The notes: generated by a model not told the origin, from the sequence alone. Positions 26,501 to 39,302 are shown, counted from the first letter of the stretch. The stretch is 64,000 nucleotides of DNA from Setophaga petechia (GCA_024362935.1 JANCRA010000007.1:13208503-13272502), one strand, 5' to 3'. Translations and numbers: made by a program.

Positions 26501-29500
26501 CAAACACTAAATATGGAAAGTCTAACATGAATATGGAAGAGAGAAAGCCATAATCAGAAACAGAAAAGCTGGCTGTCATTTTAACCCACAACTAATAGTT
26601 AAGTAGCTTGCACCAAAATAAGTCCACCCTGAATCAAGTGCCTTGGTCAGTTCAGCAGGTGCATCACACAATAGACAAAGCACTGAAGCAGGAATTGAGA
26701 GCTGTTTTCTGTCTTTAACACTTCACTTTTCAACATGATTTGTGACAAACTATGTCTCTTGTGGAAGGAAAAACAGAGACTCACAACTGCAGACGCAAAT
26801 GTTGAAGTTTTGGGGCACAGACTGCCTGTTGCTGTGAATGACCAAGATGGGGGTCCACCCGCCAGTGAAGATTAGTCCCTGCTGTAATACAAATGGTAAT
26901 GAAAGAACTACAAGAGGGTCTCTTCATTTAAAGCACTTGGAGCTGCAGCCTGTTCTTCCTACAGCAAGTGCTCAGCTCTCTGGAGGAAATGGCACATATG
27001 CACCAGAACTCCATGTTCAGTATCTGCAGTGACATCAAACAGCAGACGCCAAGTAAGACCACACACGTGTTCCAGCATTTGGGAGCAGGACAGTACACAC
27101 TCACATCACAGTGCTGCACCTGATGAACAGATACAGTGTGCATCTGGATGGCATCTCCCTGACTCACAGGAACAACCAAGTACAAGTCCAGACACATGTG
27201 ATTACAGGTACAAAAACTCTCACAACATCACACAAGAATCACATATCCATTTTACTCTTCCACAGGCTGTATTACTAAATCACTGCAAATCCTAACCCAA
27301 ACCAGTAGAAACTTTAGTACATAATAAGATACTATATAGCAATTAAATAATGACAATTTTCAGTTACTCAATAAAATCTTTTTTAAAAAAGACCAAATCA
27401 TACAAACCCCATCCAGTTTCATTAGATTAAACGACCTAATCAGACAAGGTTTGTCTCCACTACCATTAATTAAGGAGGTTTGGAACACATTTCAGGAACA
27501 AAGTGACCAAGCCCACCATAATGGTTTGCTTTGCTTTCAATCTGCTTAGCTGCCCTCCATTCTGGGTCAATTTGTACTTATTCCTAGACAAGATGCACAA
27601 AATACAACCAGATGAGTAGATATCCCATGGCACAAATGTCTTCACCATAATTTTTTTCCTCCCATTACCATGCTAGTGGAGCTCAAAGATTGTGCCCACC
27701 ACTCCTCAAACATCAGGAACGTATTGTGCAAATGTCATTGAGTGAAGGAGAGAGTTCAATTTCCCCAAGAGACACTTCCACGAGAGAAAATGATAGACTT
27801 CATAACAAGTTTGCAATGCAAATAAGCAAGTTAAAAGCCTTAATGGTATGACTCAACACCATTTTAAGTGGGCAGAAGTGTTCTGTTACGTCCCATTGCT
27901 AATTTCTTCTTAAACATTAATTATACTCTAGTGAGAGGAATTATGTATTTGCAAGCAGGTATCAGTGGCCTGTTGAAACAATCATGCTGTGGTACATTTC
28001 TTCATAACAACGGAGGAATTTCTGTTCTCTAAAGACCATATTCATTGGTAAAAGCATAAAATACATAAATGTATCTATAAACACACAAAATGTATCATAA
28101 GAATTTTTGGTCACAATATTCAGGAACAAGAGAAGCTACAGACATGCAATATAGCATTTAATTTCTGCGTTACATATTACATTTCTTTCAGAAGTGACTG
28201 GATTAGCCGATCCCTGTGAAAGAAGACAATTCATTCCCATGGAGAACTTTTAAGCATTCTTATGAAGGTTTAAATACTGTGTTTGGAGCAGGTAGAAGCT
28301 ATAGCAAGCAGCTTGGTGCCTACAGCTCAAGAATAGACAGCCCCAGAGAAATTGAAAGAAGTTTCTCAGGGACAGAAAAGACTACAAAGAGTTTAGGCAA
28401 TTCAACAATCTACTGAGTTGGGTAAAATCTGCTCTCAGGTTAAGACTGACCTGCAGAAACAGAGTAGAAAAGAGCAAGTTTCTCATAAACTCTTATTTTC
28501 ACTTTTTAAATTTGGCATGCTTTGTATTTATTTTTTCTATTAAAAAAACCCACAATTATTCCAGTACTTATTAATATAAACTCTTGCTTTCAGAAATTAA
28601 AAGCTTTTATTTTTTTTGGAGTAGTTCACCATTGGAAAAGGTCTAGGCGCATCCAGCTCTGAGCTCCAGGTAATTCAGTGTCCTCTTGATTCCCTACCAG
28701 AAAGATAATACCTAGCAATCTAGATTGGTCCTAGGATCAAATGCCAAATGCACAGTGGCTGGAATTCTTTTGCATAAGGTACTAGCCACACAGGCATGTA
28801 ACAAGCCCAAAATATTACCTCAAATGCTTGAAATCCTAACCTTGCCTTTATTTCAGAAGTCAAATAACTGTCAGACTGGATTTTGCAGTATAAAGGAATT
28901 GGAAAACCCTGAGCAGGACCTCTAGACTAGAATCTTTGTAATTTCACAGTCAAAACCAACAGTTCAGTAGGACCAGATTAGAATGGTTGAGCACAAAGAC
29001 ACCACATCTTACTTGCTGTTCAACATACCATTCCTAAAACATATGAACAAAGAGTAAGCTGCCCAGGCTCATACATGGTACCCCTTTAGTAAGTGTGTTT
29101 ATCCATGCTATAAAAGCTGAAGTAGTAATACCAAATGCTGGCAAGAGCCAAGTTCTCCTCCTGTAGACCTCAGGTGTATGGTTACGCTGCTCTGACATGC
29201 CCATGCTATTCCCAGAACAATACAAATATTTCTGCAAAAGGTTGTGCTATGTGAACGTACCAGAGGAGGGTAGTATTTGCTTGGGCATCTCTCTATGGCA
29301 TGCCATTGTGTTGCTTAGGAATGCCCTAAAATAGCAATCAATTGCTGAACAGTTTTGTTAATCTGCATGTCAATGATTTACTCAGTATCTTGGTCCCATA
29401 CAAGTCTACTATCAGGTTTTGACCCTTTTTTTTAATCCCCAGATGACATTCAGTTGGGAAGAGTATAATGGTCAGGGCACCTTCAGCTCCCTCAACATGA

Positions 29501-31000
29501 AAATTTCTGATGGAAAGTTGACTTTTAATGTACAGCAGTGTCTGGTCTCCCACTGTAATCTCAGAATATTAGAAGATATATTTGCACATTGTACTGGGGG
29601 GGCAATTTACTTTCAAGCAAGTCTGTCATTTCTCACTAAAAGATAACAACAAATCTTGTACTACTGTGGGACTCCCTTTTTCCTTTCTATGAAAGGACAT
29701 TTCCACTTATTCTTCTGTTCCCTCATTAACATGAAATCTGGAGGTTTGAAATCTCAACAATTATGACAGTAATCACAATTTACAATCAAAATAAGATTAA
29801 AAACTGGTTAAATTAATATAACATGCTGTTTTCCTCAAACAGCAAAAGCTAGAAGCCTGCTGAAATGCAGCATTCTCATCACAGCAGTGAGTGTTCTGTG
29901 CTTTATGCTGCTCTAGCAGCTGCAGCCCATCTATTTGTTTTATTTGGCCTTTTGAACATCTGCATAACTTGCATTCTTCAGATACTAGGTTACTTCTTTC
30001 TCTGGATGTGGGGGTGGAGAAAAGGGAAGGGTGACAGAGCCCAATAGCATACCTGATTTTGAAATCCACCATACCTGAAGTCAGACACACAGACTTCCAA
30101 ACTTTAGATATTTTATACTCATAGAAAAATGAAGAAAAACCTTTATTTTCAGGTACAACTTTTTACAATTCTCTTCTAGGTATTTATAACAAAATTATTA
30201 GTAAGAAAACCAGCAAAACAACCATGCCTTCACAGCTCCAAAAACACTAATTCGGCCAACTCCTATGGCTTAGTGGAAGTTATAGTCTGTGAAGAGCTAG
30301 AAGAATAGTTAACAGATCACCTCTGACCTAAAGTCTGCTAATATTACAACTAAGTCCCACAGCACAGTGATAGCACAACAAATGGCCATAAAACATGCAG
30401 GTCTTGCTATGGATACTGTTTAGACTATTGCAACCACTTTGTTAGAAGTGTGGGTCCAAACCCACAACCGAGAATATTTGTCCTTTTTTTTCCCTCCCAG
30501 CCAGTACTCCTCAGGCTTCACTGCCTGCTCAAATGGTTTGTGACAAGCACAGGAAATGAAAGAATGAGAATCACTGACACCGGTGACAGAGGAAGCCAGG
30601 CAAAGAGAAGTCTGCAAGATTGTTTGCTGCCGTAATTTGCCTTGGTGCATGAATTAATAACACACCAAATATTACTCAGTCCTACCTACAGTCATTATGA
30701 AAACCAGCAAAAGCTGCCCCTAGACTCTGAGTCAGTATAATCTACTGAAGGAAAGTACAAATCAAAACACAGATCAGATTCACTGTAAACTACCAGAGTT
30801 CCAGCAGATTCACATCAATTTATATAATTTATCTTATGAGTCCAAATAATGGTAGCTCACCAAGCCTCTAACACAGACTAGTAAAGAGACTAGGAAAAAC
30901 CCTGAAACTAGAGTAGGCAGTGCCAACTCTCCAGGAAAGGACAGACATATTATAGAAAGGAATAACCAGAGCTGCAGCTGCAGCCATCAGCTTCAGAAGC
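23550..31000. other. Noncoding stretch, no gene seen
   Basis: No recognisable gene, RNA gene or mobile element. Open frames are under 150 codons and unlike known families. A purine-rich tract lies at 25669-25729. The rest is ordinary AT-rich sequence with frequent stops on both strands. Confidence 0.65.
25669..25729. repeat. Purine-rich tract
   Basis: About 60 bases, mostly A and G (AAAAGGAAAA-type steps) with a few T and C. It is low-complexity sequence. Confidence 0.8.
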
Positions 31001-31022
31001 AACCATGATTAAATAATAAAAT

Positions 31023-31051
31023 TGTGTGTCTTAATCAAATTAAGACACACA
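31023..31051. repeat. Perfect 13-bp inverted repeat, 3-base loop
   Basis: TGTGTGTCTTAAT (31023-31035) is matched exactly by ATTAAGACACACA (31039-31051) across CAA. A perfect 13-bp stem with so small a loop is unlikely by chance. It could extrude as a cruciform or fold in RNA. The stem is too short for a microRNA precursor, and the flanking bases do not extend the pairing. Confidence 0.95.
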
Positions 31052-31239
31052 TAAAAACATGCCATATTTCTCACTACAGTCCAACTGCATTTGTTTAATA
31101 AAAAATAGTTTTTTTCAATAAGCTTCGACTTCTTTCAAAGTTACACCTCATTTCTAGTTAGTCATGAATATCAGATTACAAACTACCTGGTCTTTTCACA
31201 CATTGCAACACTCATTATGAACCAATGACTCCTGACCCT

Positions 31240-31410
31240 GGATTAAGAAATCTGAGGCAGGTTAGATTGTCAGCCTGAAATGAATGACACTTAATTGCTC
31301 CATCAAAACATTAAATCTAACTCTGAAGAAATGTTCACATCCAAAAATAATTGTTTTTCCAACTGCACTGTCTGACCTAATTAAAACCCCTCTACCGACA
31401 AATCTTGTCC
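31240..31410. promoter_or_regulatory. Enhancer-like (possible conserved noncoding) block
   Basis: The segment contains CACTTAATTG (31288-31297, NKX2/homeodomain type), TAATTA (31378-31383) and several AAT-rich homeodomain-like cores in complex sequence, 200 bases from the perfect inverted repeat. The call is by eye and needs alignment. Confidence 0.25.
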
Positions 31411-31833
31411 TGACAATTAAACAGAAATCCCTGTCTCTTCATTTTCACACTAAGTACTAGTTTTAAATTTCTAAAGCGGAGAAACATCAAACCAAAACTG
31501 TTTCTTAAGGTGATTTATTTCTCATTTTTGTTACAATTTCTTTAATGAACAACTATAGTTCCTGAAAGACGACAGCAACTGGACAGAGGCATTACAACAG
31601 TTCCCATCTCTTTTCATCTGGCAAGTAGGTAATGGTTCAAACATCTTTAATTTCCTATAGCCACAGGGGACTTTAAAGGAATCCAAGAGAAACTTGTAGA
31701 CACTACTGAAAATCATTAATAATTGCAGCAGCCTTCTGGTTTCAGCCATATTTACCATTCACATCTTCTGTCACATAGGGAAGAGTGGTTGTGGATGACA
31801 TCAGACGTTTCAAGAACCATTTCATACACTTAC

Positions 31834-31926
31834 CTCTTCCCTGCAAACAGCTCATCTCCATACATGTGAGAGAGATGTAAAAAGCTGGAGGAACTCTTAG
31901 GCAAGAATGTTTTGCTATTAAATTTA
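31834..31926 (-). CDS. Weak candidate: 93-nt exon-like segment
   Basis: On the minus strand TTTTTACTTGCCCAG at 31927-31941 is a fair acceptor, and GGGAAGAG|GTAAGT at 31834/31833 is a near-perfect donor. One frame ends HLSHMYGDELFAGKR, which looks like real protein. A second frame is also open across the whole segment. The protein is unrecognised and no neighbouring exon is confirmed. Confidence 0.13.
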
Positions 31927-32559
31927 CTGGGCAAGTAAAAACTATTATAACAATTCACAAATGACTGAGAAAAGTCTCAGTTAAACTGCTTAAAATTTCC
32001 TGCATAAATAATTCTCTGTCTGGGAGAGGTTGTTTTGAAGAGGAAAAAGAAATGCAGGAGAAAACAGATGAATATCTGATCACAGAAGCAATTGATTTAG
32101 ACCATTTAGAGAACAAATCCAAAACCTGCAAGTGGGCTTCTGACTTCATAATGGAAGTGCCAGGCAAGTTTAGCTGCCCTCATCCACAAAAAACTCAGCC
32201 TCAATACACAGCCAATGTGTGTGCGTGTCACTATTAGTAATAACACTTTTGCACTAATATACAATAAATTACACTTTCTCCTTTCTAAAGAAGCTGGTTT
32301 TTAAAATCAACTAGAACCTGATCTTATTGTGATGTCTTAGTACAACAAATGTATGAAGGATTTTGATTTCATCAGTTTTATTTTCCACCCTTTTAGCCTA
32401 TTTGATTCTACGTAAAATACTAAAGAACTCATTTAAGCAGTCCCTTGACTTCACTGGGGAACACATTACCTACACTTCTTTTAGCACACGCACACGTTGA
32501 GCACGAGAATACTGCAGCCATTGAGGTTCTAAATGTTGTTTTATTATCCTAGCAGCAAG

Positions 32560-32790
32560 TCACACTATGAACTGCAATAAAATCCCTTAACATTTTATTC
32601 ATATTCACGGTCATATTAGGTCAAGTGCTTGTGAATAAACTCTAGAGGATGGAGGTCTGGCTTTGAGACCATTGTTAGCAATTGGTTGCATTTTAATAGA
32701 TTTATTATCCGGCTCAAATTGCAGAGCTGTGACTTAATTTCATCAGGGACAAAATGTTTGTAAGATAAGTTTGAAAAGAGCAAGAGGAAG
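32560..32790. promoter_or_regulatory. Enhancer-like (possible conserved noncoding) block
   Basis: Complex AT-rich sequence with TTTTATTCATATTCACGG, AGGTCAAGTG (nuclear-receptor-like half site) and CATTTTAATAGATTTATTA steps. It differs in texture from the simple AT-rich surroundings. Motif-level evidence only. Confidence 0.22.
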
Positions 32791-33159
32791 AAAAATAAAT
32801 ATGCATCTACATAAGTATTCTTAGAGCCACCCAGACACATTGGATGATGATATTGTTCTGGTAACTGCGACACCACACTAGTATACATGCTTCAAGTCAC
32901 TCCATTAATAACAATGTTTTGCCACAAAAAATGCAGACCAGTGCTAGTGATACAACCATTTACAGTCTTCAAATACAATAACCAAAAGCAGATACATTTG
33001 CTCAATACAAAACCCTTGTAAATACTGCTGCTCCTCAACAATCTGGTACAAACACAGCATCTGTATTTCTTGGATACCGAATTTTAAAAGTCCATCAGCT
33101 CCTTACAGGTTAGCCAATATCCTTTTTTCTCATCTTAATGCTAGCCAGTTTGGTCAAAG

Positions 33160-33390
33160 TGTTATTTAATCTAATTATGGAATATCTCTCATAGCATAAA
33201 TATTCCAAGCTCTACAGCAGGCTTCCATTTGTAACTCAAGAGTAGTATAAAAACAAGAGTTAATTGCCTGTACAAATATTTCAGGGTAGCGTTTACGTAA
33301 TCTACAGTACATTAAGTACCAGAGTTGTGCTCTACTGATAGGTGAAAGAACAACTCTGAAAGGCAACTGCGTTGCCAATTAGCTTTCAAC
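33160..33390. promoter_or_regulatory. Complex block with an inverted GGCAAC/GTTGCC site
   Basis: GGCAAC (33362-33367) and GTTGCC (33371-33376) form a 6-bp inverted pair separated by TGC, followed at once by AATTAG. These are RFX-type half sites, but in the opposite order from the usual X-box (GTTGCC before GGCAAC), so RFX binding is only a guess. The minus strand is open for 67 codons here (33175-33378), reading RAQLWYLMYCRLRKRYPEIF in part. No splice sites support it. Confidence 0.2.
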
Positions 33391-34671
33391 AAATATGTAC
33401 ACAAGCTGTGCTTGCAGGCTTGTGCTCAGCTTCCTCATTCTCCTCAGACTGCCTGCTTTTATAATGGTGAACTCCTTTCTACTCAAATGCCCAGTTAACT
33501 TCACACTGATGGAACAAGGGAAGACGGCATATTTTATTTAGTTGGAGTTGTAACCCATCCAAATTTAAGATCATGACCAAAGCCACACGCCAGTCACAAG
33601 GACTGAAAACAAATTCCTTAGTCATGTTAGCAGGGGAGAGAAATAAAAAAAAATTAAATTGAAAAATCTTCTGTTGTAGTTAGTCCAAAGAGGATGAGGA
33701 TCTGTTTGAGAAAAACACCCCACAAGTCCCAGCTCCTGTGTGTGTCAGTCCTCCTCAAGGAGGCTGAGCCAAGAACATGTACACCCACGTGCATTAGCTC
33801 TCTGCAGCAACACCATGTTTTTACCCAACAGAGTTGTACACAAATTAAGAAATAAACCTAAGTTCACAAAACCACATGAAGAGATTAATGTTTGCAGTCT
33901 TTGGGCAAATCTGCATGGTGCTCCACCCAGAAAACAGACTACTTTTAACTCAGGAAAGCTGATTACCTTGGGCAGAGTCCTGTGCCTAGGACACTACTGC
34001 TTTGCTTTGGGTACCCAGATTTTGTCACTGGGCAGTAGTTTGGGTGTCACTGGACACCAGTGGGCAAATTCATTGTTTTCTCTTCATAACTTGCTGTGTA
34101 GACTACAGCTATCCACATTGTACTGGAATAGGTCTACAAGAAATATTTTGCGATTAGCCTTCCAATAAATGTTAAAACAGACCTTTCTGCAATGCTTCAA
34201 ATATTTAGCCCTTTTCATAAAACATTTTAATCCCAACTCTCCTGTTCCCCTTCCATGCCCCCAAATTTAAAAAAAAAAGTTATTGCAGTTACTAAGATGG
34301 AAACATTCTGCAGAATCAAGAGAGTTAAACCAATTCCAGAATTCTGCTTCATAAATTCCTTTGGCTCACATAATTTATGTTATATAAATTGTAATTTTGA
34401 TAATAAGGCAGCTGAAAATAAGTCTAGTCTTGTAAGTTGTGTGGGTGTATGGTTATGCTTATATAAAAGTTTAGTTATCCACATTACTTCATAAACGTAT
34501 GTTTAAGTATGTTTTCATGGATATCTCTGCTCTCTGTGGGCACGTTTTCTTCAAGTATTTAAGAAAAGTATCACTATGCCATATAGTGTGAAGCTTGTGA
34601 AACCTTTTTGTTAGGTAAAAGTCAGCAAAGCCAGTTCTTCAGCTAGTAACCTCATTGCTATTAAACCGGCT

Positions 34672-34695
34672 GGAGAGGGAGAGAGAGGAGGGAGG
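34672..34695. repeat. GA-rich tract
   Basis: About 24 bases of pure purine in GGAGAG-type steps. It is low-complexity sequence. Confidence 0.85.
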
Positions 34696-34895
34696 CATGG
34701 TGAGACATGAAAGTGGAGCAGGGAGCTGTGTGCCTGTGCTACTGCTGAGCTAGAAAAGTAACTTGCCTTTCATTTTCTGTAAAGCAGTCCATACCTGGAC
34801 TCTGTTACAACAGAAAGGATTGCCTGATGATCATTCTCAGACAGCCTAAAGATACCAGAGAATAACCGGCTGTTCCTTTGATTCATTTATGTGTG

Positions 34896-34920
34896 ATGGT
34901 CAGTTTAACATACTGACCAT
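34896..34920. repeat. 9-bp inverted repeat, 7-base loop
   Basis: ATGGTCAGT (34896-34904) pairs exactly with ACTGACCAT (34912-34920) across TTAACAT. It is a small hairpin with no associated gene. Confidence 0.9.
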
Positions 34921-37490
34921 GTGGGTCCTTCGTTGGCTGATGCAGTGAACTGCACAAACAAGCCCCCCACAAGCCCCACCCACTTTTTTTCCTCTTTTCA
35001 GTGACCCCTTTGGAAATGCATTGTTCTCAAATGCCAAGCTGGTATGTCCGTTTCCCAGAGGGGCTTATCTGCCTACAACTTTAGCCTTTCTCCAAACAGG
35101 TATTTGAACTTCTGTTGAGGGACAGAGATGCATTTCAACAAAACAACAGGTCAGCTTAAATTTACCTTCAAGTGCACCAGTACTGAAAAACAACTCAGAC
35201 CAGCTTGTGTAGCTTAGGTTGTGTACCTGAGCCTGAGCAAACGAACACCTCCTTGCTCCTGGGTGTGACAGGCCACTGCCTCCCATTAGGGAGGATGAAC
35301 AACAGCAGTCCCAGTGCCACTGCTCTGGGACAGAGCTTTCACACCTCTGCACTTATGGTGACATTTCCTCCAACAAAACCTCGGCTGTTCACGTGCCTTT
35401 ACAGGTCTTTAACACAGGGCTTTAAAGCCCAAGTTCAACTTCTCAGAAAAGGAAGGGGATTTGAAAACTTATTTCTGATGCACCTCTTCCAGATCACAGA
35501 GGCCTTGGGACAAGTAACATACCCATGCACATGGTGGGTTAAAGAAGAAAAGCTATATACTGCTAAGGACACAAATTACTTGGAATGCACTGCAACAGAA
35601 CCAAAATAAAAGTCTGAAAATACATATGATGACTGGACTGAAATAATTATTAAAGAAGGGCCATAGGAGAAGAATAATTTGCAGAAATTATACAAGCCTT
35701 GTAAGACGCTATGTTATCTTTACATTATTTTTTAAGTTTCAAATTGTGTTTTTATATACATAAAAACATACAGCTTCACATATCATACTGCAGTATCTAA
35801 GAAGTCAGATTTTTTTATTATCTCCAGTTACTCACACACTAACATATGTTGCTCTGTTTTAGCTTACATTTAGATGTACATAATCGTTATTCTCCACACA
35901 CTTCAAAACTTCCTTGTCCTTCCCCAGACACTACATACTAGACCTTTCCAATTATATCAACTACAGTTTTATTCCAATGTAATGATGGCACAACTTGTAT
36001 ATGATATATATATACAAAACAAGCTATGCAGCAAATTTTATTTCCTCCTCCTAGAAAAAGGTCTGAAGAGGAACAAAAGATTTATGCTGCTGCTCTTCAA
36101 TAAAATACAGTTGTATCCTTTAGTTTGTATTTAGAATTTAAAATACTCGTTTGGTTTAAGAAACATGTTCTTTAAAACCATTTTTTTAAACTTCTCTTTT
36201 AAAGTTTCCTTTTATATTTGTGTAACTGTCAAGTTTGTGATTTTTAACATTATTATAGTAGTAAAAACATGAAGAGGAAAAAAAATAGACTTAAGAAATA
36301 TGAACATTTCCAGTCCTCTGTCATTCTCTCTAATCCTTTACATCAATATAACTTGTGGTTTATGCTAAATATCTAGTGCTATCATTGAAGGCAGCACTTA
36401 GCCCTATCCATGTACCTCGATATTAAGTGTTGTCAAAATGCTTTCCCTGCTACCACAGTTTAAGAAAATGAAACTGACGGCAAGAGGAGAATTTTGGAAA
36501 ACTAAGGATGTTCACACATAAGGATCTCTCAACTTTTCAGAGCTATGTGAATAGAGTACCCACCCAAATCCCTAGCAGCCAGAAAAGATGCCAGTCACAG
36601 GAACTGAGGCTTTCACCTGGCAGCTCACTTGTTGCCCAACAGGTCATCTACAGAAAAGCTCCTTGCAAGTCCCCACTCCTCTCTCCCCTCAGAACCATTG
36701 CCAACTTCTCAGGCAGTATCCTGGGCATTCTACTGCTTCCACACTGATGACAAGGTGAATGTGGCAGCACGCCCTCAGAATATCACTTGAAAAAATAAAG
36801 GCACACAAAACAACCTAACTATGAGACTCATCATTTTGACAGCCTGCTGAAGATCAGATATCAGCCTACATCTATTTAAATATATGTAAGGTGGCTGTTT
36901 GGCAGATTAAAGCCAGAGGTGCTTTGATTTGTCTTCCTGCTTCACCACCCCTCCACTGTGAAAGATGGAACTACTTCACTGAAAATTCTGGCAGGTGAAA
37001 GCTTGCACCAAAACAGGGAAATCTGTAGCAAACCAGAGGCAGCCCTGATGTTGATATGCACGTAGAATATCTGGCATGCTACCTTCTTCCAGAGTTCCCC
37101 CTACACCCTGCACTAGGAGCATCCAAAGATCTTCTGTGGTGACACAGAACCAGGCCCTGAGATGGGTGCTGGGCTCCATCCCCAGCAGCTGCACTCTGCT
37201 CCTGCTGTGTGCATGCACAGCTGGGGATTCTAGGCAGGACCCAAAGTTGAACAGGGAATTTCAGGGCTCTCTGCCTCTGGTGAGTTGACACCAGCAGCTT
37301 CTTCATCAGAGTGCAAAGGGTAAAAACCAAGGGAAGGGGAGCAAGGGGCAAGAACAGCAAATGTTGCTCGAAAGGATTTCACGTTCCTTCTATATGCAAT
37401 AAATGCATAGAAAGAACAAGCTGATTTTAGCATCCTCACTCTCCCAGGTTTAGGTGCATTCCTTTTCTGCTATTTCACTCCTCCCATCTC

Positions 37491-37508
37491 AAAAACAAAC
37501 AAACAAAC
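37491..37508. repeat. (AAAC)n simple sequence
   Basis: AAAAAC followed by AAAC units and CCC. A member of the A/C-rich tract class. Confidence 0.85.
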
Positions 37509-37829
37509 CCCACAGTAAAAGAACCCCAAATATCTGCCCTAATTTCTAAGTCAGGAATCCTTCTTTGCTTCAGTTCCAGGACCCAAAGCTGCACTAAGTT
37601 TGCAGAATTTTACCTGACTTTCTGAGGCATCACATCAGTTTTAGACAGTTAACATTTGTCTCTCAGTAACACTGATCTCTAGCTGCACTAATTTTAGAAC
37701 AATCTAAATCAATCCTGAAAACTGAACAAAACTATTGAAAGCACCATAGATAAAGTTCAGTTAAAATCCTGTGCTAGCTTTTCTCAACTGATATTTGAAA
37801 CCATACCACTCATCAATATTATGGATTAA

Positions 37830-38480
37830 TATTGACTTTTACTCTTCAGCTCACAGTATTTCTCCAGCTGTATTTAGTGGCTATTACTAAAATTATCTGC
37901 ATTTTAATTTTTCAGCATTCACATTTTTCTACTACTTTCCCAACAGATTTCTTTTATTATCATTTTTTTGGCCCACTGCCCTTCCTCACAGTGTCCACAA
38001 TCCGTGGAGAAGAGATTGCTGATGGCGTTATCACAGGCAAACAGAATGAAGCTAATGGTAACAGGCACTCCTTGCTAGGTAATTATTATAGGAGAAGGAA
38101 TGCAAATGAGCCCTAATCTGTCTCACACAATGGCAGAGGTCTCAGATTTGCATTAAACCTTTTGCAGCTCTCCCAGATTGGGGACTGCAGATAACAATGC
38201 ATCTGCAGCCCAGGCTGCCCCAGTGGTTATTACATTGTGCCCCAGCAGGTACAGTGTCCCTGAATGACTCTCCCCTCCCCCTTTATATCTCCAGTCCCTC
38301 CTCCTTCTCTCCTCCCCCCCAGCTTTGCAGAAAAAAAAGCCAATTGTGCATGCCATTTGGCTCGATTTATGTTTACAATGAAGAAGAAAGCAGTGCTGTT
38401 TTATAATTATAAGAGGGAAATGGACATCAGGAAATCTCCATTCTATTCCCAGCTATATAGTTCCCTTGCAGGGAACTGAA
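37830..38480. promoter_or_regulatory. Best enhancer-like block of the window (POU/SOX/homeodomain sites)
   Basis: The block holds two perfect POU octamers in opposite orientation, ATGCAAAT at 38100-38107 and ATTTGCAT at 38146-38153. It also has TAATTA at 38080-38085 and SOX-type cores AACAATG (38193-38199), CATTGT (38233-38238) and ACAATG near 38373 beside a forkhead-type TGTTTAC. A pyrimidine-rich run of about 50 bases (38268-38320) ends in CAG and would make a strong plus-strand acceptor, but no good donor follows. POU and SOX sites together are typical of neural and stem-cell enhancers (established knowledge). Conservation is inferred. Confidence 0.35.
38268..38320 (+). repeat. Pyrimidine-rich tract ending in CAG
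   Basis: Mostly C and T with a C8 run just before AG at 38321-38322. It resembles a polypyrimidine tract plus acceptor. The following bases contain A8 and no donor, so it is more likely low-complexity sequence within the enhancer-like block. Confidence 0.75.
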
Positions 38481-39186
38481 GGAAAATAACTTGGCTTTTC
38501 TGTGCATCCATGTGTTCAGTTAGAAATACAGGGCTGGCATTTGCAGTGGCCCAACAGACTCTTATTTTACAGAGGCACCTGCTGAACACTTCCAGGAAGC
38601 TAATGCTAGACTTCACTTGAATCTAGGCTGAGCTCATGATAAGCTGCGGTCCTTCAGAAGAACCACTGCCTAGATCTCAATTCCTCATCTGATAATGGGT
38701 TGTAAAGAATGATATTCTTTTTCAGCACTGTATTCTGCTATAAAAACACCTAAACTAACACCTGCCAGCTGAGGCCATGCTCAGGGCTCACACAGGTGTC
38801 TGCCCACTAGTAGATCTTAAAAGAAGGTGTAGGAACTGTGATTGAGGTGTTCTGATCACAAGCCACATAGCAAAAGGTTTTCCCAAACCTCATCTTTTTT
38901 AGCTTCTTCCATGTGGTTTGTTTGGATTAGGAGCATTGGAGTCAAATGTATTGAACCTTTCCCAAGTGAGTCCCTAGTCTGAGGTCAAAACTCCTTACCA
39001 GCATGAACAGACTTTTTCCAACACTACTGCCTTCTTTCTTAGATGCTCATTTTCTCCTGAGACATTTTTGTCAGATAGGGTATTTCCCAAATTGATCTTC
39101 AGGAATCAAAGTTTCTGCCACAGAAATGCAGACGAGAAAATAGAGACTACCAAACTCTAAGTGGGCATAAAAACTACTCAGCATAT

Positions 39187-39302
39187 TAAAACCCAGACAA
39201 CAACAATACCAACAAAAAAACCTCAAAACAAACAAAGAAAAAAACCCACCAAAACCGAACCAAATAAAACAACAACCCCCTCCCAAATATCAAAACAATA
39301 AA
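39187..39302. repeat. A/C-skewed low-complexity tract
   Basis: About 115 bases contain only three G and a handful of T, in AAC, AACC and AAAC steps. It is the longest strand-asymmetric tract here. It is not a clean microsatellite, which suggests an old, decayed array or repeated slippage. Confidence 0.9.

Larger units (their letters stand above)
33400..37820. other. Noncoding stretch, no gene seen
   Basis: AT-rich sequence with short frames on both strands. It includes a GA-rich tract (34672-34695), a 9-bp inverted repeat (34896-34920) and AAAC simple sequence (37491-37508). No family or RNA gene is recognised. Confidence 0.65.

Noticed and set aside
38999..39060. Minus-strand donor CTG|GTAAGG with a short open segment
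   Set aside because: The acceptor has a poor pyrimidine tract, and two of three frames are closed at once.
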